Source: Clostridia bacterium (GTDB lineage: Bacteria; Bacillota_A; Clostridia; Christensenellales; Aristaeellaceae). From it: DNA of 64,000 nucleotides. The notes below the pieces were generated by a model, which saw only the letters and a list, made by a program, of their open reading frames with translations, searched no databases and was not told the DNA's origin. This document shows, in pieces, positions 16,228 to 25,929 of the stretch. Numbering within the stretch: the first letter of the stretch is position 1; the number at the start of each line of letters is the position of its first letter. The stretch is from contig JAFQEB010000086.1 in the NCBI GenBank assembly GCA_017399225.1, positions 1-64,000 on the forward strand, in the 5' to 3' direction. Made by a program: the position numbers and the translations under genes.

Positions 16228-16249
16228 AAACCCTTGATTTTCAAGGTTT
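16228..16249. other. Intergenic hairpin between divergent promoters
   Basis: AAACC(C)TTGA and TCAAGGTTT pair with a TTT loop. The rest of the 16166-16379 gap shows no gene. Purpose unknown. Confidence 0.4.
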
Positions 16250-16379
16250 ATGAGCCTTCTCGCCGGAACAGTACCGGAGGGGACCCGTTATCAAAATTGT
16301 TCATTTTCTGCTTTCTTTGAAGAATTTGCTGAGCCTGCCTGATTTTCCCTGTTTTTCTCCGGCAATTGATTTACACATA

Positions 16380-16408
16380 TTGACAGCCTGTAAAAGTGCT
16401 GATATAAT
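16380..16408 (+). promoter_or_regulatory. Consensus promoter of the WG-repeat gene
   Basis: TTGACA, 17 nt, TATAAT, 43 nt before the ATG. Confidence 0.9.
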
Positions 16409-16450
16409 ATCAATAACATGTTCATTCCGTTTTTTTCAGGAGGTAATCAC

Positions 16451-18859
16451 ATGAAACTGAACAGACTGCTCACCATTCTTCTCGTGATGCTGCTGTTCGC
16501 CGTCCCTGCCTACGCCAGGGAGCTGGACGATCAGTATGACGACGCCGTGGCGCTGCTCTCCGCAGGCCGCTATGCCGAGGCTGCACAGGCCTTCAGCGCG
16601 CTGGGCTATTACGAGGACGCATCCCAGCTGGCGATGTACTGCTACGCCCTCAACGCCGGCGAGCATGGCCTCTACGCAACGGCCGTGGGCAACTTTGAAT
16701 CCCTGGGGAGCTTCCGGGATTCCGCGCTGCAGGCCAAGTACTACGCCGCGCTCTTCTATGAGGAGGCGGAAAAGTACGAGGACGCCTATGAACTGCTGGA
16801 CACCATGAGCCTCTTCCGCGACGCATCGGCCCGCATCGTCACCTACCCGGCGAAGATCAACGCCCGGGATTACGCTGCGGCTGAGGCCAAGGAGCAGGCC
16901 GGCAACCTGGAGAGCGCGCTGACGGCCTTCAGGGCGCTGATCCCCTACAGCGACAGCGCGGCCCGTGCAGACGCAGTGCAGGAGAAGATCCGTGCCCGGG
17001 ACTATGCCGCTGCCGACGCCGCTGAGCAGGCGGGCAAGCTGGAAAGCGCCCTGAGCGCCTTCCAGGCCCTGGTCCCCTACAGCGACAGCGCCGAGCGCGT
17101 GACCGGCGTGCAGGAGAAGATCAAGGCCCGGGACTACGCCGCTGCCGATCAAGCAGAGCAGGACGGCGACTACGCCGCGGCACTCACCGGCTTCACAGCC
17201 CTGGGCGACTACCTGGACAGCGCCGAGCGCGCTGCCGCCGTGCAGGACAAGGGCAACTACGCCCTGGGCCTGCAGTATGCCAACAGCGGCAATTTCTCCA
17301 AGGCCTATGAGCTCTTTGCGGCCCTGGGGGATTACGAGGACAGCGCCGAGAAGGCCTATGCCCTGGGCGTGACCACCTTCGCCAATGTACGCGACCGCTT
17401 CAACGGCGTGGCAGCCTTTGAGTTCCACGGGCTGTGGGGCGTCATCAACGTGAACACCAACACCACCGTTTCCCCCTACTGGGATGAGATCGGCTACTTC
17501 AACGAGCACGGCCTCGCCAAGGTAAAGAAGGGCAGCCAGTACGGCTACATCGACACCCAGGGCAATGTGGTCGTGCCCTGCCAGTGGTACGACGTGAGCG
17601 AGTACGCAGGCGGCTACTGCACCGTGGCCAAAGCCATCGAGCCCACAGGGGGCAACCGGTATGGCTACTCCAACTACGTCTACGGCCTGTACGACGCTCA
17701 GGGGAATGAAGTCACCCCGGCCCAGTGGCGCACCCTTGGGCTGAGCGCGAACAGCAGCTGGCTTGTCGGCTATCGGGACAGCAACTACTCCAACATCTAT
17801 GCCCCTGCCTTCTCCGACGGCAAGATCAAGGTGCAGAACCCCGATGGCCTGTGGGGCTTCATCGACGAGCAGGGCCAGCTGGTCGGCAGCGTGGAATGGT
17901 GGAATATCGATAACTTCTCCGAGGGCCTGGCGGCTGTCACGGACAGCAACAGCAAGGTCGGCTTCATCGACGGCGAGGGCAATGTCGTCATCAAGCCCCA
18001 GTATGACGCTACCCGCTCCTTCCACGAGGGGCTGGCGGCGGTTCGCGTCGGCAGCTACTGGCGCTACATCGACCAGAGCAACAATGTTGTTATCAGCGCC
18101 AACTACACCGACGCCAACAGCTTCTCCGGCGGCAAGGCGGACGTCTTCCTGGAGGGCACCGGCTGGCAGATCATTGATAACCAGGGCGGGCTGCTGTACT
18201 TCATTAACGAGCAGACGATCACCGATTACAACCGGGCTGTTGAGCTGATGAACAATGGCGAGTATGCCGACGCCCGCGAGCTGTTCCTGACGCTTTCCGG
18301 CTATAAGGACTCTGCAACGCTGGTCGCGGCCTGTGATGAAAAGCTGCTTGAGGCAGAGTACAATGCCGCACTGGAACTGCTGAACGCAGGCGACTATCAG
18401 GCTGCCGGCAAACGCTTCAAGGCGTTGGAACAGTACAAGGACGCATCTGCTCAGTTGGAGATTTGCCGCGCGAATGGTGCCATCTTCTCTACCTTCAGTG
18501 TTGCTTCCACGGGTTCCTATGGCTTTGAGTTGAACGCTGAAGGCTATTACGAAAGCCAGAATAAGGGGCACGACGGCACCATCGCCCAATGCACCCTCAC
18601 CATTTCCAGCGAAACTGGTTTTGTGTATCTGGATGTTATCAACTCCGGCGAATATAAGTACGACTACGGATGTGTGTATATGCTTGACAGCACTTCCAGC
18701 ATCTATAAGGATTTCTCCTACGACAGCACGACCTATCAGCAAACTCTGGAATTCACAATACCGGATGAAAATGAGCATACGATTTACATCATCTACAAAA
18801 AGGATGGCAGCACCTCCTCCGGCAACGACTCCCTCCAGTTCAAGGTACGCTTCGAATAA
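16451..18859 (+). CDS. Secreted TPR-like and WG-repeat protein
   Basis: 802 residues. ATG 16451 follows AGGAGG; the N-terminus is a signal peptide (MKLNRLLTILLVMLL...AYA). Residues about 25-300 hold six or more TPR/Sel1-like repeats of the form AAEQAGKLESALSAFQAL with Y-DSAER ends. Residues about 310-570 hold WG repeats (LWGVINVN, QYGYIDTQG, LWGFIDEQG, KVGFIDGEG). Two more TPR-like units and a beta-rich C-terminus follow. It is likely a binding protein at the cell surface; no enzymatic motif is seen. Neighbouring repeats at 16870-17150 are near-identical in DNA, implying recent internal duplication. Confidence 0.82.
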   Translation: MKLNRLLTILLVMLLFAVPAYARELDDQYDDAVALLSAGRYAEAAQAFSALGYYEDASQLAMYCYALNAGEHGLYATAVGNFESLGSFRDSALQAKYYAALFYEEAEKYEDAYELLDTMSLFRDASARIVTYPAKINARDYAAAEAKEQAGNLESALTAFRALIPYSDSAARADAVQEKIRARDYAAADAAEQAGKLESALSAFQALVPYSDSAERVTGVQEKIKARDYAAADQAEQDGDYAAALTGFTALGDYLDSAERAAAVQDKGNYALGLQYANSGNFSKAYELFAALGDYEDSAEKAYALGVTTFANVRDRFNGVAAFEFHGLWGVINVNTNTTVSPYWDEIGYFNEHGLAKVKKGSQYGYIDTQGNVVVPCQWYDVSEYAGGYCTVAKAIEPTGGNRYGYSNYVYGLYDAQGNEVTPAQWRTLGLSANSSWLVGYRDSNYSNIYAPAFSDGKIKVQNPDGLWGFIDEQGQLVGSVEWWNIDNFSEGLAAVTDSNSKVGFIDGEGNVVIKPQYDATRSFHEGLAAVRVGSYWRYIDQSNNVVISANYTDANSFSGGKADVFLEGTGWQIIDNQGGLLYFINEQTITDYNRAVELMNNGEYADARELFLTLSGYKDSATLVAACDEKLLEAEYNAALELLNAGDYQAAGKRFKALEQYKDASAQLEICRANGAIFSTFSVASTGSYGFELNAEGYYESQNKGHDGTIAQCTLTISSETGFVYLDVINSGEYKYDYGCVYMLDSTSSIYKDFSYDSTTYQQTLEFTIPDENEHTIYIIYKKDGSTSSGNDSLQFKVRFE

Positions 18860-18867
18860 GCTTCCTT

Positions 18868-18896
18868 CCCCCGGTTCCGGCCGGGGGATTTGCTTT
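18868..18896 (+). terminator. Terminator of the WG-repeat gene
   Basis: CCCCCGG / CCGGGGG stem with TTCCGG loop followed by ATTTGCTTT, 9 nt past the stop. Confidence 0.75.
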
Positions 18897-18901
18897 ACCT
18901 C

Positions 18902-18930
18902 TTGACCAACGGAGGCGGGTACGGTACAAT
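18902..18930 (+). promoter_or_regulatory. Promoter of the SGNH hydrolase gene
   Basis: TTGACC, 17 nt, TACAAT; ATG 36 nt downstream with AAAGGAG. Confidence 0.75.
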
Positions 18931-18965
18931 ACCCCCTGAATCCAACAGAAAAGGAGCATCCCCCC

Positions 18966-19517
18966 ATGAGCGAAATGAAGAAAGTCCTGCTGCTGGGCGA
19001 CAGCCGCCGCCAGGGCTACGAGCCCTTTGTGCGTGAAATGATGGAAGGCCGCGCGGAGGTTTACGGCCCGAAGGAAAATGGCCGCTGGGCCGGGTACACC
19101 CTCAACTCGCTGCGGTTCTGGCTGGGCGAGTTCCCCGCGCCGGACATCGTCCACTGGAGCTGCGGCTTGTGGGACCTGGGCGATGATTACCACATCGGCC
19201 GCCCCTTCTCCCTGCCGGAGGAGTATGAGAGCGCGGTGGAGCGCACGGTGATCGTGCTGCGCAAGCTGTTCCCCGGCGTGAAGATCATCTTCGGCACCAT
19301 CATGCCCGTGGGCGCGAACGATCCCACCGGCATCCAGTCCTACAATGCGATCATGGCCCGCGTTGCTGAACGCGAGGGCATCCCGGTGGATGACCTCTTC
19401 GGCCTGATGCACGACAAGATGGTCACCTATGACCGGGGCGACGGCCTCCACCTCAACGAAGAAGGCAACACGATGGTGGCAAAGCAGGTCGTGGGCGCGA
19501 TCGAAAGGTATCTGTAA
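18966..19517 (+). CDS. SGNH/GDSL-family hydrolase
   Basis: 183 residues of the SGNH esterase/lipase fold. Block I is LLLGDSRRQGY (nucleophile Ser), a Gly/Asn region lies at GTIMPVGANDP, and block V is DGLHLNEEGN (catalytic Asp and His). No signal peptide is present, so it is probably cytoplasmic. GDSRR replaces the commoner GDSIT/GDSL. It may deacylate a sugar or other ester; the substrate is unknown. It is a single-gene unit with its own promoter. Confidence 0.85.
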   Translation: MSEMKKVLLLGDSRRQGYEPFVREMMEGRAEVYGPKENGRWAGYTLNSLRFWLGEFPAPDIVHWSCGLWDLGDDYHIGRPFSLPEEYESAVERTVIVLRKLFPGVKIIFGTIMPVGANDPTGIQSYNAIMARVAEREGIPVDDLFGLMHDKMVTYDRGDGLHLNEEGNTMVAKQVVGAIERYL

Positions 19518-19777
19518 GGCGGATTTTTGTTCTTCACGGATAGCAGAAAAAAGGCCAGGAGGCAACGCTTGAGCAGTTGTAACTCCCGCACCCCACCGCA
19601 GGTGGGGGCCGCCTCTCACCACTATAAAAGGAAAAGTCAAGATTGGGCGACGCGAGGACTCCATGAACTTGTTCATGGAACCGAGCCAAAGCGCACACAA
19701 CACAGGAACACAAGATTTCGTCCCCCTATATTCATGCGCGCTCAGCCGCAAAAGGGTTGACAACTAAATCGCAGGAA

Positions 19778-19842
19778 GGGTCAAGGGATGAAATCCCTTG
19801 CGGGGTCCAGGGGCAGAGCCCCTGGCCGTCGGAGACCTTCGT
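19778..19842. repeat. Dispersed palindromic repeat (AAGGGAT/ATCCCTT and CCAGGGGC/GCCCCTGG)
   Basis: Two adjacent hairpins: CAAGGGAT-GAA-ATCCCTTG and CCAGGGGC-AGA-GCCCCTGG, joined by CGGGGT. A relative lies at 60869-60930. The rest of the 19518-19911 gap holds CCATGAACTTGTTCATGG (19660-19677, a perfect palindrome) and no credible gene. Confidence 0.7.
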
Positions 19843-19865
19843 TCCTTAACTCTCCGCAAATACAA

Positions 19866-19905
19866 AACGGGCCCTGGAAGCCGATTGGCTCCGGGTCCGT
19901 TTTGC
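19866..19905 (-). terminator. Terminator, probably bidirectional
   Basis: Imperfect stem AAACGGGCCCTGGAAGCC / GGCTCCGGGTCCGTTT with TTTT on both outgoing strands, 7 nt beyond the stop of the minus-strand gene. Confidence 0.7.
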
Positions 19906-19911
19906 GTATGA

Positions 19912-20184
19912 TCACATGGTCACGGTGTGTTTGACGCGGTCATGCTCCTCCGCCCGCTTGGCGTTGTTGAAGCGATCCAGCGTGCCGACCAGATAGCCGG
20001 TGATGCGGCGGATCCGCTGGAAGGGCGTGTGGCCGAAATCATAGGACAGCTCGACGTACTCGCCGTCCACCCGGATGTCCATACCCAAGGGCTCCCGGCC
20101 GTACTTTTCCTTTGCGCGGGCAATGTAGGCGTTGATCTCCTCCTGGGGAAGTTCGCCGCCGGTTACGTTGATGTGACAAGCCAT
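19912..20184 (-). CDS. Short protein resembling the C-terminal part of anaerobic NrdD
   Basis: 90 residues starting MACHINVTGG, chosen because AAAGGAGG lies 7 nt before ATG 20184; a longer upstream frame has no ribosome site. The second half (RIRRITGYLVGTLDRFNNAK then RAEEHDRVKH) resembles the region near the C-terminus of anaerobic ribonucleoside-triphosphate reductase. The catalytic domain, the zinc cysteines and the glycyl-radical site are absent. Small stand-alone proteins of this kind seem widespread in Clostridia and are often labelled as reductase; the real function is unknown. Confidence 0.6.
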   Translation of the reverse strand: MACHINVTGGELPQEEINAYIARAKEKYGREPLGMDIRVDGEYVELSYDFGHTPFQRIRRITGYLVGTLDRFNNAKRAEEHDRVKHTVTM

Positions 20185-20279
20185 GTCCGTTACCTCCTTT
20201 ATTCGCCAGGCTTCTGATATATGTATACCCTGTTTGTGCCCGGCTGAAACAGGATCTGTGCAGAAAAACGGCATTTTTC

Positions 20280-22238
20280 TTACGCCTTCACCCGGCCAAG
20301 GAACAGCGCGGACATGGGGGCCAGCTGCACCTCTTTCTGCACTGCGGCAGGCTTTTGCCACTGCAGGCTGCTCTCGCCGTCCGCCAACACCACCCACGGG
20401 CCCTCAGGCAGCGCGATACGCACCGGCTCCCCGGAGGCATTGAAGGCCAGCAGCAGCTCGGGATACTGGCTGTCCGCGTCATTGTCCAGCAGGATTGCGG
20501 CTGCGTTCTCCCCCTTCTGACGGATGGTCAGGACGCGGGCGCCCGCCCCGGCAGACTTGTCCCGCAGGGCAGGCAGCTGCTTGCGCAGGGCGATCAGGCC
20601 CCGGTAGTATTCCACCAGCTCCCGGTTCTGCCAGCAGCGTTGCCAATCCATGCGGTTGATGGTCAGCGGCGCGTTGTAGGAGTTCTTCACGCCCTGCTTG
20701 GTGCGGCCGAATTCCTCGCCGGAGAGGAGGAAGAGATGCCCCTGACACGCCGCGAGGATGGCAAAGGCCAGCCTGTTGGCACGGAGGATCCGCTCGTCAC
20801 AGCCGGCAAAATCCCTTTGGGGATCCAGGGTGCAGACCAGCTTGTCCCACAGCGTCCAGTCGTCATGGGAGGAAAGGTAGGTGATAGTCTGGGAGGGCGC
20901 AGTGAAATCGCCCCAGTCCCCTGCCCAGCCCCGGACGCAGCAGGCGAGCTTCTCCGCTGACAGCCCGCCGCCATTGACGAAGCCGCGGGACATTTCATCC
21001 ATCACGTTGCCCTTCACGGCGTCGCGGGTATTGTCGCAGAAGGCGCCCAGGGCGGGATCAAGCCGCTTCATATTGCCCTTATGGGCCAGGGCCGTGCCCG
21101 GACGCGGATGGCATTCGCCGCCCGCCCAGGGCTCGCCGTAAAGGAGCTTCTCCCCCTTGCCGAAGCGCTTGTCCAGCGCCTGCTGGATGCGATTCATCAG
21201 CGGCACATCCAGCATCCCCATCAGGTCAAAACGGAAGCCGTCGATATGGTATTCCCCCGCCCAGTACATGACGGAATCGAGGATATAGCGGGATACCATG
21301 CTGCGCTCAGAGGCGATCTCACTCCCGCAGCCGGAGCCGTTGGAGACGCTGCCGTCCTGCGCCTGGCGGTAATAATACCACGGCACCGTCTTGAACAGGC
21401 AGCTTTCCTTGAGGTAGTAGGTGTGGTTGTACACCACGTCCATGATGACCCGGAAGCCGCTGCGGTGCATCGCCATAACGGCTTCCTTCATTTCCCGGAT
21501 GCGCACCTCACCGTGCTGCGCATCGCTGGCATAGGAGCCGTCGGGAACATTGTAATTCACCGGATCGTAGCCCCAGTTGAAGGCAGCGGGATCGCCTGCT
21601 TCATCCACCGAGCCGTAATCATAGACCGGCATGAGCTGGATATGGGTCGCCCCCAGCTGCCTGGCATGGTTGAGGCAGGTGGGGCAGACGCCCTTGCCGT
21701 CCAGGGTGGTGTCCGTCAGGGTCAGGGCGGCGAATTTGCCCCGGAGCTTCTCCGGCACGCCGCTGCGGGGATCCCAGGAGAAATCCTTGACGTGGATCTC
21801 ATAAATCACGTCCTCCGCAGGCTTGGCAGGGGCCTTGTCCTGCGCCCAGCCTGCAGGATCCGTCGCCGGGAGATCCACCGCCATGCCCCGCAGACCGTTC
21901 AGGCCGCAGGCCCGGGCATAGGGATCCTGGGTGCGCCGGGTCTCGCCGTCCACAGTCACGTCGTAGTCGTAATATACTCCGGCGAGGTTTTCGGCTTCAT
22001 CATGCAGCCAAAGCCCGCGCTCCGCCCGGCGCATGGGGACGCTGCGCAGCGCCCGGCTTTTATCGCCGTCGGGATACAAGTTGAGCATGACCGCCCGGGC
22101 CGTGGGAGCCCACAGGGAAAAGTGCGTGCCGGCCGCATCCAGCCGGACGCCCAGCGGCGCATCACAATGATACTGCTGCTCAAACTCTGCCGAATCAAAC
22201 CAGCGCCTCAGCTGCGCCAGGGTCATATGCACTTCCAT
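20280..22238 (-). CDS. pulA: Type I pullulanase (GH13, debranching enzyme)
   Basis: 652 residues. An N-terminal CBM48-like domain (PLGVRLDAAGTHFSLWAPTA) precedes the GH13 barrel. The type I signature appears as FNWGYDPVNYNVPDGSYA (YNWGYDP in most members); the nucleophile Asp is in GFRFDLMG, the acid Glu in LLYGEPWAGG and the third Asp in SSHDDWTLWD. It hydrolyses alpha-1,6 bonds in pullulan, glycogen or starch dextrins. No signal peptide, so cytoplasmic. ATG 22238 has GGAGG 8 nt before it; the 50 upstream in-frame codons cover the promoter and are not translated. Confidence 0.94.
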   Translation of the reverse strand: MEVHMTLAQLRRWFDSAEFEQQYHCDAPLGVRLDAAGTHFSLWAPTARAVMLNLYPDGDKSRALRSVPMRRAERGLWLHDEAENLAGVYYDYDVTVDGETRRTQDPYARACGLNGLRGMAVDLPATDPAGWAQDKAPAKPAEDVIYEIHVKDFSWDPRSGVPEKLRGKFAALTLTDTTLDGKGVCPTCLNHARQLGATHIQLMPVYDYGSVDEAGDPAAFNWGYDPVNYNVPDGSYASDAQHGEVRIREMKEAVMAMHRSGFRVIMDVVYNHTYYLKESCLFKTVPWYYYRQAQDGSVSNGSGCGSEIASERSMVSRYILDSVMYWAGEYHIDGFRFDLMGMLDVPLMNRIQQALDKRFGKGEKLLYGEPWAGGECHPRPGTALAHKGNMKRLDPALGAFCDNTRDAVKGNVMDEMSRGFVNGGGLSAEKLACCVRGWAGDWGDFTAPSQTITYLSSHDDWTLWDKLVCTLDPQRDFAGCDERILRANRLAFAILAACQGHLFLLSGEEFGRTKQGVKNSYNAPLTINRMDWQRCWQNRELVEYYRGLIALRKQLPALRDKSAGAGARVLTIRQKGENAAAILLDNDADSQYPELLLAFNASGEPVRIALPEGPWVVLADGESSLQWQKPAAVQKEVQLAPMSALFLGRVKA

Positions 22239-22329
22239 TCGCGTGCCTCCAGTTTGTCTTTGCTGCCATGCCGCCGCGCGTTGCAATGTGGTTACATCGT
22301 GATGATGCGCGCGGCGCTCAGATATGACC

Positions 22330-22358
22330 ATTATACCGCAGATTTGGGGGGATGGCAA
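22330..22358 (-). promoter_or_regulatory. Promoter of the pullulanase gene
   Basis: TTGCCA, 17 nt, TATAAT on the minus strand. Confidence 0.8.
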
Positions 22359-22418
22359 CAGATTCCATGCAGGAAAACAGGTTTTCACGCGTTCCGGCGC
22401 ATTTGATCACGCAGGATA

Positions 22419-22447
22419 TGGACTTATTCAATCAATGATGCTATAAT
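22419..22447 (+). promoter_or_regulatory. Probable promoter of the CotH gene
   Basis: A clear TATAAT with a weak TGGACT 17 nt upstream. Confidence 0.55.
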
Positions 22448-22538
22448 ACGCATTGCAGATTATGGAAATTACTTTAGCGTGCGCCCCTATGCAATGATAG
22501 CACAAACCGATGACGCAACGAAGGAAGGACGGATACCT

Positions 22539-24584
22539 GTGATCAGGCTATACACGAAAGCGATTAAGTCCGTTTTGCTGGCCATGCTCTTCACGCTGCT
22601 GCTGTGTCAGATCGGCGCTGCAGAAACAGCAACCGTGAACATGACCATTACAGACAGGGTTCCGCCGATCACGGTCCTTCCCTGCGGCACTGAGAGCGGC
22701 GACGCCGGCATTGGTGCGGAGCTCGGCTTTTACGCAAGGGAGAATTACTATTATCTCATTATGCCGTCCTGCAGCGATCTGTCGAACGTACGGGTGCGCT
22801 ACACCGGCGAGCGGCAGTTCTATGACGAGTACACCGGTACGCGCCATGCTCCCGGCAGCGAGTTCACGATCCTCCTAAGCTCCGGGCGGAATTACGTTTA
22901 CGAATACGATTCGGAAACGGATACCTATGTCCGCTATGCACTGCACGTCAAGAAGACCGAAAACACCGCGGCCATGTTTTTCACGCTCGACGGCGGCGAT
23001 GAAGCGCTGCGCCGCATCAACCTGTCCAAAGACAACGTTGAGACGGGCACCCTCCTCATGTGTGAGAGCGACGGCACCGTACTGTACGACGGTAACCTCA
23101 CCAAGGTAAAGGGCCGCGGCAATTCATCCTATTCGCCGACGGGCGAGCTGGATACAAAGAACTCCATCAACATCAATCTGTCCAAGAAAGCTGAATTGAT
23201 CGACAACGCCGGAAAGAGCAAGAAGTGGTCCATGATTGCGATCCGCATGTGGCCGGCACACAACGACTCGACGACCCTGAGCTTTTTCACCGCATTCGGC
23301 ACCTATAATGCCTTGGTCAGGGATCAGTATTACAACATGTGTGCCCGGCTTGTGGACGTATACATCAACGGAGGCTACCGCGGCACCTACCTGCTGACCG
23401 AGCGCATGGACGTAGGCGGAAGCATCGGGATCACCAATATGGAAAAAGAGATCATCGAATCCGATGAAAACTGCGCCGTTGTCCGCGCGCACCAGACGGA
23501 TGACCCGCTCATCCAGATGGGCGTCAAACAGTATTCATATGCTGACAACGCAGTTTATCCCGAGGACGTCGATATCACGGGCGGATATGTGCTGGAGCTG
23601 AGTATGCTCGGCTACGGCCAGTACGGTTTCCGCACCGCCCACGACCTCTTCATCAACATCAAAAGCCCGGATCATCCCAATCAGGCGATGGTGCAGTACA
23701 TCGCCGGATATGTCCAGAACTTTGAAAACGCACTCTTCTCCCCCACCGGATACAACGAGCTGGGACGGCATTACAGCGAATACATCGATGAATCAAGTTT
23801 CACCTCGCAGATACTGGTTTATGCCTACTATCTGAACTGGGAGGCATACCGCACCAGCACATACATCTACAAGGATCGTGATGACAGCGCGCATCCTGTG
23901 CTCACCTTCGGGCCGGTATGGGATTTTGAGACTGGTCATCCTTACTTCCTGAGCGAGCAGCCGCTGTTCGTGGACTGGTACTTCTACACGGATCCGCACC
24001 AGCATGTATGGATGGAGCAGCTCTGGCAGAAGGGCGAATTCCTGCATCTGCTTACGGAAAAGAACAACGAAATGCGCGAGGTCCTGGACGTATTGCTCTC
24101 CCACAAGGAAGGTGACGTCATTGTTCCCATACGGGATACCATGGCGGAGATCCTGCCGTCACAGCAGCTGAACTGGTTCCGGTGGCCGTACCAGGAGACC
24201 TTTGAACATCACGCCGAAAAGATGCTTGAAGGCCTGGATCTGCGCTATAACAGCTGGTATAACAGAATATGGGCCGACAACGCCCATCTGTACGGTCTGA
24301 CAGCCGACGCTGCTGCTGCGGAGGACGGTCTGATGACCTTGACCGCCACAGTGTACGGGAAGGCGGATAGCGGAATCACCTGGTACCGCATCGACCCCGA
24401 GGATCCCACAAAGGCAGAAGCGATCGGCGACGGCGAAAGCATCACTGTCGATGCAAACGGCCGCTACTTCGCTTCGGTCGAAGGGCCGAACAACGCCTAT
24501 TACGAGCTGGCGGAGGGCGCGATCTTCAGTCGCCCCACCCTGCGGGTGATCAGCAATCCTGTGGACGGCAGCAACCTTGAGTAA
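22539..24584 (+). CDS. Secreted CotH-kinase-family protein
   Basis: About 681 residues. GTG 22539 is preferred because GGAAGGA precedes it and it gives a signal peptide (IRLYTKAIKSVLLAMLFTLL...AAETA). The CotH kinase region spans about 200-560: KVKGRGNSSYSPTG, KKWSMIAI, YRGTYLLTERMDVG and FGPVWDFETGHP (metal-binding Asp). CotH proteins phosphorylate secreted or spore-coat proteins. A C-terminal Ig-like segment (GLMTLTATVYGKADSGITWY) may anchor it or bind ligands. The next gene, 76 nt downstream, is also secreted and may be co-transcribed. Confidence 0.85.
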   Translation: MIRLYTKAIKSVLLAMLFTLLLCQIGAAETATVNMTITDRVPPITVLPCGTESGDAGIGAELGFYARENYYYLIMPSCSDLSNVRVRYTGERQFYDEYTGTRHAPGSEFTILLSSGRNYVYEYDSETDTYVRYALHVKKTENTAAMFFTLDGGDEALRRINLSKDNVETGTLLMCESDGTVLYDGNLTKVKGRGNSSYSPTGELDTKNSININLSKKAELIDNAGKSKKWSMIAIRMWPAHNDSTTLSFFTAFGTYNALVRDQYYNMCARLVDVYINGGYRGTYLLTERMDVGGSIGITNMEKEIIESDENCAVVRAHQTDDPLIQMGVKQYSYADNAVYPEDVDITGGYVLELSMLGYGQYGFRTAHDLFINIKSPDHPNQAMVQYIAGYVQNFENALFSPTGYNELGRHYSEYIDESSFTSQILVYAYYLNWEAYRTSTYIYKDRDDSAHPVLTFGPVWDFETGHPYFLSEQPLFVDWYFYTDPHQHVWMEQLWQKGEFLHLLTEKNNEMREVLDVLLSHKEGDVIVPIRDTMAEILPSQQLNWFRWPYQETFEHHAEKMLEGLDLRYNSWYNRIWADNAHLYGLTADAAAAEDGLMTLTATVYGKADSGITWYRIDPEDPTKAEAIGDGESITVDANGRYFASVEGPNNAYYELAEGAIFSRPTLRVISNPVDGSNLE

Positions 24585-24660
24585 GCACCTGCCAGACGCC
24601 GTACTCTCCGGAGCTTTCCGGAATGATCGCTGCCAGCAAAGACGAGGAGCACGAATCAAC

Positions 24661-25908
24661 ATGAACAAGCGTGTCAAAACATTCATTTGTACCGTCACAT
24701 CTCTATTCTGCCTGATGGGCGCAGCAGCGGCTTCCGACTATCCGTCTTCAGGTGCCGGAACGCCGGATGGTTCTGTACTGCTCAATGGGACGGTCATCGG
24801 CGAAGAAGTGGGATATGGAAAGAACATTCACCAAGGCTGTACCGCCGCCTTTGACGGCCGCGCCGCCACATTCTACAATCCCTCTGCGACCGGAGCGCAG
24901 ACCTCATACTGCGGCATTTCCCTCTCCGAACCCCACAAGCTGAGCCAGGTTTGCGTACTGCCCCGCGAGGGATGGGCCCAGCGCCTGGACGGAGCCCAGA
25001 TCCAGGGCTCCAATGACCTTGAAACCTGGTATACGCTCTATCAGTTCGACGGTGCGCCGGAAGAGGTGCAGTGGAATATCGTGAGCAAATTCAGGTGCAA
25101 TACGGGCTTCCGTTATTACCGGTACTACAATGCAAAAGCCCATGGCGACGTTGCAGAGCTGGAGTTCTACGGCTATCCCGGGTACGAAGAGCCTGTAGGC
25201 CCCTACCCCTCCTCCGATATTACGCCGCCCTCCGGCTCCAAGATCCTTCGCGGAGAACTGATCGGCGATGAACTCGGCTGGGGAAACCGGGCCGAATCCG
25301 GCCGTTCCGCCGCCTTTGACGGCGACGTCCACACAAGCTACAAAGCGATCTCTACCGGCAGCAACGGCTCCTGGTGCGGCGTCGCGCTGGATCAGCGCTA
25401 TGTGCTGACTCAGCTTTGCCTGTATCCGCGTGCAGAATGGGCCAGCCGCGTCAAAAATGCCTGTCTGCAAGGCTCCCTTGACCAGGAAAACTGGGTCACG
25501 CTTTACCAATTCGCGGAGGATGCAGCCGAAAAGACCTGGATCACCGCTGATGAATTCTATGGCAACATCGGCTACAACTACTACCGGTATTTCACATCTG
25601 ACAATCACGGAGACGTTGCAGAGCTTGAACTGTACGGATACGCCGGCGCGCTGGGCGACGATCCGGCGAACTACACGATCACCGTGGATGTAAGCGCGCT
25701 GGTCGTAACGCTTGATGCAGGCGATCCGCAGCCGGAGCAGATAACAGTCCGTTTTGGCGGAACATACGAAGGCCTTCCCGCTCTGGCTGAGCGCAACAGC
25801 AAGCAGTTTGCCGGCTGGTATACCGCGCCGGAAGGCGGCAGCCCGGTTGATGCAAATACCATCGTGACCCGGTTGAGCGATCACACGATTTATGCTCGCT
25901 GGGAATGA
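24661..25908 (+). CDS. Secreted protein with two discoidin-like domains and an InlB-type repeat
   Basis: 415 residues. ATG 24661 gives a signal peptide (MNKRVKTFICTVTSLFCLMG, AAAAS). Two homologous domains follow (about 35-180 and 190-335), each with an AAFDGRAATFY or AAFDGDVHTSY motif, WCGVALDQRY-like strand and HGDVAELEFYGY ending, resembling F5/8 type C carbohydrate-binding modules. The C-terminus (about 350-415; QFAGWYTAPEGG, TIYARWE) resembles InlB B-repeats (Listeria-Bacteroides repeat). Probably a surface glycan-binding protein; no catalytic domain. Confidence 0.8.
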   Translation: MNKRVKTFICTVTSLFCLMGAAAASDYPSSGAGTPDGSVLLNGTVIGEEVGYGKNIHQGCTAAFDGRAATFYNPSATGAQTSYCGISLSEPHKLSQVCVLPREGWAQRLDGAQIQGSNDLETWYTLYQFDGAPEEVQWNIVSKFRCNTGFRYYRYYNAKAHGDVAELEFYGYPGYEEPVGPYPSSDITPPSGSKILRGELIGDELGWGNRAESGRSAAFDGDVHTSYKAISTGSNGSWCGVALDQRYVLTQLCLYPRAEWASRVKNACLQGSLDQENWVTLYQFAEDAAEKTWITADEFYGNIGYNYYRYFTSDNHGDVAELELYGYAGALGDDPANYTITVDVSALVVTLDAGDPQPEQITVRFGGTYEGLPALAERNSKQFAGWYTAPEGGSPVDANTIVTRLSDHTIYARWE

Positions 25909-25929
25909 TCTGTGCGGAACACCATATAT

